Below, piece by piece: positions 1 through 12,200 of a DNA stretch of 64,000 nucleotides. Below the pieces are notes generated by a model. That model saw nothing but the letters and a program-made list of their open reading frames with translations, ran no database searches and was not told the DNA's origin. Made by a program: the position numbers and the translations under genes. Position 1 is the stretch's first letter. Every line of letters begins with the position of its first letter. This DNA comes from Formicarius rufipectus (Eukaryota > Chordata > Aves > Passeriformes > Formicariidae). Location: assembly GCA_013399695.1 (NCBI GenBank), contig VXAU01004381.1, positions 24,270 to 88,269 of the forward strand. The letters run 5' to 3'.

Positions 1-3000
1 TGTTCTTTTTCCATCTACTAGATTTTATTTTCCATTTTACTTCCATTTTCCACGTGGTTTAGTTTTTTTTAAAAAAAGGTTGAGATTAAACTGCTATCCA
101 TTTTCCATGTTGTTTAGGTTTTTTTTTTAAAAGGTTGAGATTAAACTGCTATGAGAATATCCACAGAGAAATCAAAATTTGAAATACTGTATCTAATTCC
201 ACAAATGAGTTTTAAGTAAAAGTTCAGGTAAACACTTCTGCTCTCATCTATAAACTTTACTGTATGAGTACAGAAATAGAGAGGTGACTCTTACTGAAAT
301 GTCAATGGTATGACAAAGGCACTTGTGTATAATTTTTTACAAAATTGCGAAATAAATACATTTTGGAAGAGTAAGTCTATAAATATACATATTTAAATAA
401 ATATTTTTAGTATTTGTGGGTATTAGAGTGCTCAGTAACAAGTTCTGACAGTTCTGTCAGATCTGCCCTTGAGACTGAGAAGGGGTACAGTCATAGCTTA
501 CAAAATGAACATTGGGTGAAATGGTTTTGTACATGAAGCTTATTCGCATTCCTAATTACATACATTTAAAATATTTGCACTTTCTCCCATGAAAATGTTT
601 AAACTTATATTCTAGTGACAAGTTACCTGTAGTTAGTTTCAGAGTCTTGAATATGTTAATATTGCTGTTCTCCTGGTATTACTTTGATAACAGTAATAGG
701 CACTTTAGTTGAAGAAATTGAGAAGCCTTTTAGTAATTTAAAAGCTAAGAATTATTTCAGAACAGACTGGCATTTAAAAATAGACCCTGAATGTTAGCAG
801 TGATGTGCATTCACAGTGTTCATGATGAAAGTATTTTGACTTGTCAGTTCATCAAATCAGATAGCTGAAGAAATTTAACGTTTGAGTTGAAAACTTGCTC
901 TCTTGTGTCTGTCTTTTTATGTATCAGGATTGAAACAACTGTTTATTTCAAGAAGTTTCAAGGTTCATGTTTCTGCTGGGTTGAGGTCATGTTATAAAGA
1001 TGATCAATTAATTGTGTAGTGTGCTTAGTTTAATCCAAAAAAAGAGATTGTTTCTTCTTTAAAAGTTGTTGCACATAGGATCCTATGAGAGAGAAATATC
1101 TGGACAGAGAATCAGAATCTCTTGGAGAATAATACCTACTGTGATCATTTGCATCTTGTTATTATAGATTCTGAGAGTACCAAAGATAATTGCTTTAGTT
1201 ACTCAAAAGGGATTCCAGGCAATATACACCTTGTTTAGGTCCACTGGTATTTTATACCAAACCTACTCAGTGCCTGGAATGTAACATTATCAAACCTCTT
1301 CATAGACTGAATGTAAAATATGAAGTCCATGTCTTTTAGCTTTTTCATGCTTTGCTCTAGGATTATAGTAGACTAATTAAATTAGTCAGTCAGATTGCAG
1401 GATTGTTTCCTTCAGAAAAACAATCAGTTTATGATCTCCAACCAAGCGTCAAAGTAACTGTAATTAAAAAATATCTCTGAGAACTGTTGTATCTCCAAAG
1501 TAATCTTCCACTACAGAAAAGTATCTTTGACCTGAAGAGACTTTTCTGCCTTTTGTATCTTTGATGAATCCGGTTTGAAGTCAGATCACATTTGAATTAT
1601 TCCAAGCTGGGTAGCCTGAATTGTTTACATATTAATGTTTGGTTTAAAAGTCTGGTAATCGACGATTTTGGCAGTGAACAATGAAAGGAGTAAGAAAGAC
1701 CTCAAAAAGTGATTCACTTGCAGTAGTTATCTAGTGCTTTCATTTTTTAAAATGTTGCCCTACTTTCATCACCAGTTAGCCACTTTCTGCTTTACCCTGC
1801 TTTGAAGCTGACTTTCTTACTGCTCAGATGTGTGGATTGGTGAACACTAACTTAGTCAAAAGTTTTCATTGTGGTGGAATGTGCCATGATACTGCCACAT
1901 TCTTGATGTCAGGGGAGGTTGTGGGGTAGACTCTGAAAGACCACTTATGACATATTCAGTCTCTGAACTTAATGTAAAGTGGTTTTACTGAGTCATAAAT
2001 GAAATTTGTAGTTTAGCCCTTCCTAGTTGGCATTGCAGTACCAAACCTTGGAATTATCAAAAATAAATCAGACAATGGGAAGATAGGCCAATAATATCAA
2101 CACTTCTATGCACACAGACTTGTGAGATTTTAATGCAGATGAATGATGACATAATTCAGTTTCAGATATCACAATTACTAGGGAAAGAAAATTCTTCAAA
2201 TACAATTGCATGGTAATATTTGACTTGGATTTGATAGCACTAAGCCTTTTGAAATGAAGAGGGTTTTTTATTTTGCTTTACTGTATTAATGAAACTCTTA
2301 GCTCTTATTCATAACATTTTATGTGAAGTGAAACTGATGAATCGAGGGGTTGATGAAGTGATGATATTTGGAGGTTTCTTGTATCAAAAAAGCCAATAAG
2401 ACTTTTTTCTTTGTTCAGACTGAAGGTTGATGGTAATCTAGAAAGTCTGTGTTTATTATAACCTAATATGATAAAAGCAGTTTTGTGGGGTCTATTGGGC
2501 CCAAACTTTGAAATCTGAGCATAATAGCAGAGGTGTTAATGAAAAGAGAAAATAATTGAGAACAATCACGAAATAGCTGATATTCCAATAACTTGAAGTA
2601 GCTAATGACCCTGTCAACTGCTGCATAAAAGCAGCCCACAGAAATAACGTAGTCAAACTTTTCAGTGGAATTCAAAGCCTTGTTTTATTCATTCTACATA
2701 TTCCTTTGTTAGACTTGCAACTGATTACATAACAGCATTGGATAGTGGGGTATGATATAATACAACTGACTGAGCTCTGTTTCTGAGGCTAATTGGGTTA
2801 TAGTATAAGAGCTTCAGGCTCATATTCACTCACATGCCTCAGTATGAGATACTGCACCAATGCTACTGTGACTGAAGTTCATTTGCTCTATAATGTGATC
2901 AAAGTTTGCAAACAGGACAGTTGGGAAATAACTTTATGGACACAACATAGGAAAAAGAGACATACAGAAGGCATTAAAAGAAGACAGAATAAGAAGCCTT

Positions 3001-6000
3001 TTTTGGTGCAAGGAAGTGGAATTAAACTGTGGAGAGCAGAAGAGAAATAGCAGAATTATGTATGTTAAGGTAAGAAAATGAGGAGAAGGTAGGAAGAAGG
3101 GAAGGAAAGATAATACTGTCTAGATTAACTGCTTTGTTTGTTAAAGAAGAGCATGCAGACATCAGTAATTCCTTGTGCCAAATGTTTTAACTGTTGAACC
3201 ATTGTCTTCAGATCTACTTTCTGATCCTCTTGAGAAAAAAGTAGCTTTACCTGTTTCTTACAGGCTCTCAGCTGAACATTGTAGGTGGTAGGAAGATCCT
3301 GTGTTGTATATAGGTAGACTCAGACCTCAAAGCTATTGAGAAATTGTTCTAATGAGTCATTACTCTCAAAGGATCGCAAATAATAAGCTGTGAATATTCC
3401 TGTCATACTCTACTTTCAAAGAAGAACACCATAAGCCCAGTGGAAGTAAGTTCTGTAGGTCTCCAGATTACATCTCCAGATTACCAGTGTCCCTGTTTTA
3501 CTTCTGCTTATCATGGGCTGCATTCATATCCATATTTATTTAACTCTAAGGATGCTGGGTCTGTGCATCACTTACTCTAGCTGTTTCTGATTTACATTTT
3601 GTACAAACACTTATGAGTGCTCCTGAACTTTCTTCCTCTTCTGTGTAAGAGTTTATCATATACCAGAGTTTCAAATCTCCCTGTTTCTCTTTATCCAGCC
3701 CAGATCAGTGCCAAGATCTCTGTAATTTTTCTCCAATTCTAGGAACTGTGGGTTTTGTTTTTGTTTTTGTTTTGTTTTTTTTTGGTGTGTTTTTTTGTGT
3801 GTGTTTGGGTTTTTTGTTTGTTTGTTTGTTTGTTTTTTTAAACATATTTGATGGGAAATAAGGGAGTGTTGCTCTTCTGGAAAATCAATCAGAAGTGAGT
3901 CTTCCTTATGCTGGAGGACATTAAAAGATACCATCTCCTTGAAATTTGACCTGCAACATTTATGCTCCACAGTTGTTCCATTTATCCTCCATCTTCCTTC
4001 TCCCGGATTTTTAGTTTATTTATATACAGAACACTTGGATAATTAAAGAGAAGCAAATATGAACTATGAAGTGTGGAGTATGTTCAAGTGGTGAGGCCTT
4101 CTATCCATAATAGCTCTTCAAGGCCAGTGTTTTCTGTTTGCCTGTGGTTAGAGTACCACCCAGAGGACCACTCAGTCTTTCTCTGAAGATTTTGAAAGCT
4201 TATTGTTTCTAGGTATTTACATTTAACCCATTTTCCATAGAAGTGTGTGCCAGTAGGTCATTATGAATAATGTTTCATTTATACATTCTTGCTTGAGTTT
4301 TTTTGGCTTAAGTCTACAGCAATTTGTCCTTGATTTATGATTGTCTGCTATGCCAAAAAATAGAAGTCTGTTCCATACTCTTCTCATGAAGATTTATCAG
4401 CAACCTGATTGTTGATAAACAAAACAGTTTGTCAAGAACTTTTCCTGTCCTGTAATTAATTTCCCCTGTCTTGCTTGCCTATGTAGTGTTTCTGTCTTTC
4501 GTAGATGTTTTTACATTCTTATATATATGTTGCATTAGTATGTGTCTCAAAATTCTACAAAGAGGGAAAAAGTCAACCAGTTTCCGTTCACTTCTCCTTG
4601 TACTTTAGAGACTGCCTTAACAATCTTCGCCACGCTGCCACACCATGAATATGTGTTCATTTCTTTGTTACGAAACCCAAGTCATTCTGGATTCATGACC
4701 TTCCAAGATATGTTTCTCTGTTCTGCTGTCACAAGCTTCTTAGTCGTTGTCAAAATACAATTCATTTGAACGGGCATGATACATCAAGCAAATACATTCT
4801 TGTTCATATTATCATGATCATCTTTGTGTAATCTGTGCATTGTGTTTGCCTTGACAATCACTGAAAAATGACACATTCTGTGATTAATTCCAATTTTAGG
4901 ATACTGTATTTTATACAATTTATTTTACATCCCTTCATAATAAATAGTTCTTGTCTTGTTGGTCTTTTGAAGTTGTTTCATATATTGTCCTCATACAACA
5001 TCATCCTTTTTCTATTATTTTTAAAGATTTAGTTAGCAGAGTAAGTAGACTACTTTAAGAAAGGGCATACCAGAATTTATACATGTCTTTCTTAGTTTTA
5101 GAGTATACTTCTTAACTTTGCAGACTTGCTTTTTCAATTATGTGCAGATAATTGAGCTGAATTTCTGTTAGGTTTTCCCTACAAAATGAACATAATTTCT
5201 ATAATTTTTCTATGGCCTTGTTCAGCCAGCATTTCTCTTTCCAGCTTTCCCTTTTTCTGCTGTTGTCAGTCATGAAATATATGTAACAGTCTTGCACTGG
5301 ATCCTAAATAATGTCAGACTTTCAATAGTGGTAAGAAATCAACTGAATTTTACTACTGCATACATGTTCAGATTTTTGCTATAAAAATTTGTATAAACAT
5401 TATTTTTCTATTAAGTGTGTATCTTCTAAAACTGCTACATGCTTTNAGAAGTACATAAATTTGCCAGGAGTTATATGATTTACAGTGACAGATTTCTTAT
5501 AGGAAGTTGGAATACAGACTTGAGTTATGTGTATTTAGATTTTGACTGGTTTTGCAGTTCATGGTAAAAGATTTTACCAACTTTCCTTCAATTTTATGAA
5601 AATTCTACATAGGAACTCTAATACACAATTACATCAGCTTACAAAAAAAAAAGTCTAAATTAGTTTAGGCTCTTAGTAGGATTACCATTTCATGAAAGCA
5701 CCTGCCCTGTGAGGCAGTACTGTATGTACTTATTATCACTTAGCCCCTTGTATAGGCTGAGGTGATTGCGGTGGTCTGTCCAAGTATTTATTATGTATTT
5801 TACAAACATGATATTCTTATAATCTCAATGAAAGCTCTAGAGCAAGTAACAACTTGCTAGGATATGTTCTCTTAAAAATGCAAAATGCAAGGGTCTATTT
5901 AATAAGAATTTTTTGGTGAATATATTACATCTAGACAAGCAGGTATGTGCTGGTGGACCTGCTGTAGGACAATGACACTGAAATTCAAAGCATATCTTTC

Positions 6001-6106
6001 CATGCCCTAGATTATAGTTTGTCTGAGTAAATGAACAAATAAAGTCGCATTTTTTTAAATTGAGATACTTTAGAGTGTAAAACTGAAGGATAATCTTCTT
6101 GCACAG
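1..6106 (+). other. UHRF2 intron upstream of the first visible exon
   Basis: AT-rich sequence with no exon I can identify. The preceding SRA exon (expected to encode the segment just before DRGDEF) is not visible, so this intron extends beyond the left edge. It contains a T/G simple repeat at about 3738-3837 and one N at 5446. I saw no CR1 signature and no convincing coding sequence. Confidence 0.7.
3738..3837. repeat. T/G-rich simple repeat
   Basis: A run of GTTTTT and GTTTG units, ending in five tandem GTTT copies and poly-T. Read on the other strand it is A/C-rich. It is low-complexity DNA in the UHRF2 intron with no sign of a parent element. Confidence 0.8.
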
Positions 6107-6213
6107 GATCGAGGAGATGAATTCACTTACACTGGGAGTGGAGGTAGAGATCTTTCTGGCAATAAAAGGATTGGAGAACATTCATTTGATCAGACATTAA
6201 CACACATGAATAG
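6107..6213 (+). CDS. UHRF2: UHRF2 exon: middle of SRA domain
   Basis: Acceptor TTCTTGCACAG and donor AG|GTAAGT frame 35 codons plus two bases. The translation runs from DRGDEFTYTGSGG through GNKRIG to TLTHMN. This is the SRA stretch that carries the NKR finger, which inserts into DNA at the flipped base in UHRF proteins. A 2037-bp intron follows, containing a purine-rich tract near 7000-7110 and otherwise nothing I recognise. Confidence 0.95.
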
Positions 6214-9200
6214 GTAAGTTTTGAAGATAAACTTTAAACGTATTCCAAAACAAAGTGTTGGATTGTAGCACTTTAATTTAAAACTAACATTTTGCCATAT
6301 GTAGTCATGCCTGTACATGCTGCATTTGTAAACAGCGATGCCTCTTGCTACTAAAAGGCATTTTATCAAGCATAAGTTTTGTTGATTTAAAGAAACGTGG
6401 CATCTTGGTGAAATTGCTATATTGCTACTGCAGGTGGTAATCATGTATCTGGTTGATTTTGTTCTACAATTAACCTCAGAGGACTCTGCTTTAATTTCAT
6501 GAGAAGTTTGTCAAAACTCTTGAGCGGAAGCTTTCTATTCTGTGTGTTTCTTTTAAGTTTTTTTCTCCAGTGAGTAAATCAATTATAAATTTAAGAAGGA
6601 TGAAAGCATATTCATTTTCCCATGATAAAAAAATATATATATTTTCTAATTTGCTAGCCCTTTCTTCCATCATATTTTTCTATGAAAAGAAAGGAATTAA
6701 GAGTGTTGCTTCATCATGAACAAGTGCTTGAAAAAGAAAATACATATCCAAAAGATGAATTAGACATCTGCCTGAAATGTTTTTCCATCCTCTAAAAGCC
6801 TGCCTGAACAAAGAGTTCTCCATCTTTTTTTGTTTTCAAGAGCATAATCTGTTATACGATTGACCCTTGAGCATGTGTGTGGTGCTGAGAGTCACTGAGA
6901 CCTTTGCTTTGCCAGGCTTGGTTTTAGACATATTCTGCTGCTCTCAAGCAGACTGGAGAGGGATTCTTTCAAGCTTTTGGTGGTTCTTAGAGGACAGAGA
7001 GGGAAAGCCTGACTTGGCTGCTGAGAAAGGGAAGGAGGGAGGGAGAGAGGGATGGAGATGGGGGGTGGACATAATGTGAACAAAGGACAAGGAAGGAAGG
7101 AAGATGGAAGTAAGTTTAAGCAATAGGTTTACAAGCATATTTAGAGAATTTGGGAAACAGAATTAAAACTGAACTCCTTAATGTCATTATTTCTTTGCTC
7201 TTAACAAATGAGAAATCCACTGTCAAAACTTTGCAGGTATTAGTGCACATGGAGGTGCTGCTCTCATTTACTGATTTTGATACAAGTTGTTGAACACTTT
7301 GATAATGAAAATTATAATGATGCCATATAGTTGAACCAGTATTGGTTTCACTTGTCTGGGTATTTTTCCCTTTTTTTAGTTTTATTTTTATGGGAAAAAC
7401 ACTTTTAATGTTACTGTATTGTGCTTGTCTCTTACTGTTCCCTGCAGTGTGGGTTCTATACTTGTACCATGCTTAAAAACCATATTATTTCTTCTGTTCT
7501 GAAATCCATCATTTGGATTGAGGCTGATTCTGAAGGGTTTTCAATCCCTTCAATTCAGGCTATGGCATTATTATATTACTATTTTTATATTATAACAATA
7601 GTGTTCACTAGGGAGATTGGTCTAGTAGGTATTTATACAGCCTTGCTCCATGTTTCCAGAAGAGGATCTTCATACAAAAAGGAGTTTGCTTGTCCTTGTG
7701 TTAGCTACTATGATTCTTAGTCCTACTGTGAGGCATTGCATGTATTATGTGAGAGATTTGTGGTACTTAGAGCTTTTTTGAATGCTTACTGTGTACTGTA
7801 TTCTCTACAAGTGTTTTTTATCATACTCCTTACTTTTGTGAACACACTTAAAAAGTCTTAAAATCTGTTGATGGGGAATAGCAGTAGAGAAAGTTTGCCT
7901 TTTCTTAAATTTTAAATTTCCTCAATTAGGAAAGTATTATTTTTAAAAGTGAAAAATATTAAGTTTAAAAGGATTGGCTTGTTTTGTTTAGAAATTTGGG
8001 ATGAGTTTTCATCTGGAACCTTAACAACAAAATGTTTTGAGTTACAATCTCTTTTTCTTACCATGCATTGTAGCATGGATCTCATTGCTTCCATCAGTTC
8101 TGCAGTTGTTAAAGAATATACGGGAAAGTTCTATACTGCTTGATAAAGCATAATTAGACAAGGGAAATGCATATGATTTAATTATGTTAACTCCCAAAAC
8201 TCTGTTGTGCGAAGTAATCTAGTTTAACAAAATTTTAAATGTCTTTCTAGGGCATTGGCCCTTAACTGTGATGCCCCACTGGATGACAAAAATGGAGCAG
8301 AGTCAAAAAATTGGAGAGCTGGTAAGCCAGTCAGAGTAGTGCGCAGTTCAAAAGGACGGCGAATCAGCAAATATGCCCCAGAGGAAGGCAACAGATATGA
8401 TGGGATTTACAAGGTATTCTTTTTCCCACAACATAAAATTTTTCCTCAGCTGTTCTAATAGTCTCATATACAATAGACTGCAAATTCTTCATTATTGCTT
8501 AAAAGAAATAGTTATTTTTTCTTCACTATAGTTTTTTAGCTTTAGCTTATTCGGCAAAGAACCAAAATGCAATTATTCAGAGCGGTGATAATAGAACATA
8601 ATTTGTAATAGGATATATAATGTTGAATATGTTAGCTGCTTTATCCCTGGAAATCAGATTACTTCATTATTTTCTCACTCCTTCCAGCTATAACCTAGCC
8701 CTCTGTATGTTTGATGACTTCTTCGTTTCTGAAATAAAGGTGTATGCCTTTTAAGAGCACTGTATTTATAAAATATATAAAAATTTCACACCTGAGGGAA
8801 GAGCTGCTGCGTAATAGTAACGTATGAATCAGTATTCTCATTTCTTCTTTAACAATAAAAGTATGACAGTATGCACGTGTTTGGCTTGTGATAAAATAAT
8901 GGCAGTAATTTTATATTGTTCTTTAGGTGGTGAAATATTGGCCAGAAATTGGAAAATGTGGATTTTTAGTGTGGCGCTATCTTCTGAGGAGAGATGACGT
9001 TGAGCCTGCACCTTGGACTTCAGAGGGGATGGAGCGGTCAAAGAAACTGGGTCTGAGTGTACAGGTTTGTATTGGGACTCACAGAGATTTTATTCTTAGT
9101 TTCAGTAAACAAATTCCAGAAATAGAAATCAGCTATATCAAAGCCCCATTTTTTCTTGTACTGCACTGTGACAGGTTTCCATACAAATACATCCACTGCA

Positions 9201-12200
9201 AATTATCTGCAGACTGAAAGAATCCTGTCATAGTGACACACCAGAAGGAACAGCAGATGAAGCTTTCTGCCTTAGTAGTAAATTGCTTTGCATATATGGA
9301 TTGGAAAATCAGAATTTGAATCCAGTTTTGTGATTCTTAGGCTGGAACAAATTTTGACAAGTGGCTTGAGTCTGCCTAAGGGAACCAAAAAACCTGTGCA
9401 TCTTTATGCATTTTTCTCGTCATGTAACTGAGAAGTTTGTCTATTAGTGTATTTTGAGCACAGAAGTAGGCTACACAAGAAAATTTGGGCATTGCAGAAT
9501 CAGTGAAAGATGGAAAAAATTAACAACTATTTTTGGCAAGGCAATGGTAATCTTAGAGTATCTTCAGCTTTGCCTAACTGATTTGTGTAGTTCTAAGGGT
9601 ATAGATATAGATATTTGGTTCTGTTTAACACAACTGAGTCTGGATTAGATTCTTTGACTTGAGTACACTTTCTTAATGATAGATACCAATTCAAATGTTT
9701 TCTTCATTGCAAAGGGGTTTTTAATTATTTGGTAATTATTTCTCTATGTACTCATAGGGCTTTAAAGTCTTTTAGAAATTAATCCTTTTGTATTTCGTTA
9801 TTCCTGTTTGCCAGTGGTTTCTGTTTTAAACCTGTGCTTTTTAATTTTAGTATCCAGAAGGTTATTTGGAAGCCATGGCTAGTAAGGAGAAGAAAGATAA
9901 GGTTAAAAAGCAAACTGTGAAACAGGAACCAACCAGCCAAAGTAATGGAAACCAGAAAAGGACAATTGGTGATGGTATTTCTTTTTACTTTTTTAGCATT
10001 TATCAGCAAAGTCTATCCTGTTATAAATACTAAACCGTGAAATTTTTGTAGAAGCATTAAGTTGTTCAGAATATTAATGTAAATGGATAAGCACATACTC
10101 TCTAATTAAGTAGTAATGTTAGGGTCCTGTCTTATTTACTATTCTTACTGAGTTTTTCTCTTAAGCTCTGTAGAAAAATTCTCTGCAGCTGAGCTGCAGT
10201 CAAAACAATGCTGAACAGTATGGAGTAGGAATTTGCCACATTTCATTAATGTAATCTATGTTAATCCATGTTTTCTTCTAGAAACAGTTTTGTCTTCTCC
10301 TTGTATTAGTTCAGACTAACACTTCTTGCTTCTCTGATGGTCATCATCTCAAGCAGGTATAGTGGAACCAGCAAATACACCCAAAGCCATGAGGATGGGA
10401 GATGGAGGGAAAGGAGAAGCTTTCCAGCTGACCCAAGAGCAGCAATGGCTGATCAGAGAAGACTGTATGAACCAGAAACTGTGGGATGAAGTACTTGCTT
10501 CTCTTAAGGAAGGACCAGTATGTTTGTTGCATGTACAGTTTTCATTGTTTGCCTTTTATTTACACTATTAGGAGAAATTTTGAGTCCCTCTTAAAACCTA
10601 ACTTGCTTGTTGAACTTTTAATACAGACTGAGTGTAGCATAACTTTTATTTGTAAGGCTTACGTTTCAAGAAAATAAGCCTTGCTTGTGCCATTTGCTAT
10701 TTATGTATCAGTTTATGCCTCCATAATAGAGACCTTGGCTTGCTCAAAAAACATTTTGAATTTAAAAATAGCTTTTTATTTATTTTAATTTTTGAAAAGA
10801 GCATGGTTTCTCTGAAATGATAAATGTATTTTTATGTTATGCTGATGTCAGAAATAAGACATGAAGAAGGATGGTTCTAGTAACTACTTTTTGTTTAGGC
10901 AGAAAATAATTTTAGGATAGGTTTCCCAGAGAAGTTTTGATTGCCCTATCCCTGGATGTGTGCAAGGCTAGGCTGAGTGAGGCCCTGAGCAACCTGGTTT
11001 AGTGGAGGGATTGGAATTGATCTTGTTTAATGTTCCTTCCAACCCAAATCATTTTATGTTCTTCAGTTTGTAAAAGAGCAGGGGAATTAAGCCATTATTG
11101 ACCTGATTCCTGATTACTTTCAGAAATCTATACTCATAAAGGACTTAAGAACTTCTGGATGTTCATCATCTTTATGTAATAAGTAGCATTTGCGAGAACT
11201 GTAATAGAGTTTGTCTCTTTTATTCCTTTGCCCTACATTAGAATTTTCTGAAGAAACTGGAACAATCCTTTATGTGTGTCTGCTGCCAGGAGCTGGTTTA
11301 CCAGCCGGTGACAACAGAGTGCCTCCACAACGTCTGTAAAGTAAGAACAAATGCTGCCTTGCTCTGGACTGTTTTCTTGGCTCTGAGACACCAGTCACCA
11401 AAGACATATGCTCTTTAGAAAAACAGCAATAATTGCCTAACATTCTGAGCAAAAACATGCAACAAGTTTCCATTCAGGATCTGAGCAACATGCAACAAGT
11501 TTCCATTCAGTGTTTGCTATGTAGACTTAATTTTGTTTAATAAAGAGGCTGTTTCATATAGTCCCTGATAGATGAGTTAGGTTTACCATTACTGTCATGC
11601 CTTTGTGATCAGCACACTAGGAATTGGTTTGGACCACTGGTTAGATGTTGGCACAGTACCAGTATTTTAATTTTACATAGATAAGAAATAAACCCAGATT
11701 TTATAATTATGTAACTCTCTTATTAAAAGATGTAGAGTAAATACAGGAAAATTATTTGGACTCAGAGAAAGTTACGTTATCCTGTTATTCTTGTCATTGT
11801 TTATGTTTGATAGGAGGACCAGAGAATTCAACTCATTACTCATGTCTCTTAAAATCTTGGTCAGTTGGATATAATGTAAGGAGTTTGGAATTAAATTTCT
11901 ACAAAAGTTAATTTTTGTAGCACTGCTGTGTACAGAATCATTTGCTGAATTGTACTTATTTGAATGCTGCCTGTCATACCTAGTGTTTCTGCCTGAGAAC
12001 CTAACAGGACTCAGACTATTATCATCCTAGAACAGTATTTGATAACACAAGTTTGCTGGTTTAAGAATGTATATATCACTTCAGTAAAAGTCACAGTGTT
12101 TTTATGCATGACCTGCACACACAGAACAATTGTCTCCTTAAAAAACATAACAAGCATTAGGACGGAGTTAGTATCTAGGATTACGGAAATCAGAAAACCA

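Noticed and set aside
2793..3050. 85-codon + strand frame in the UHRF2 intron, tested as a UHRF2 exon
   Set aside because: No similarity to the SRA or PHD segments expected upstream, and no matching splice sites and phase.
7421..7720. 99-codon + strand frame in a UHRF2 intron
   Set aside because: AT-rich, hydrophobic by chance, no homology seen and no splice structure around it.
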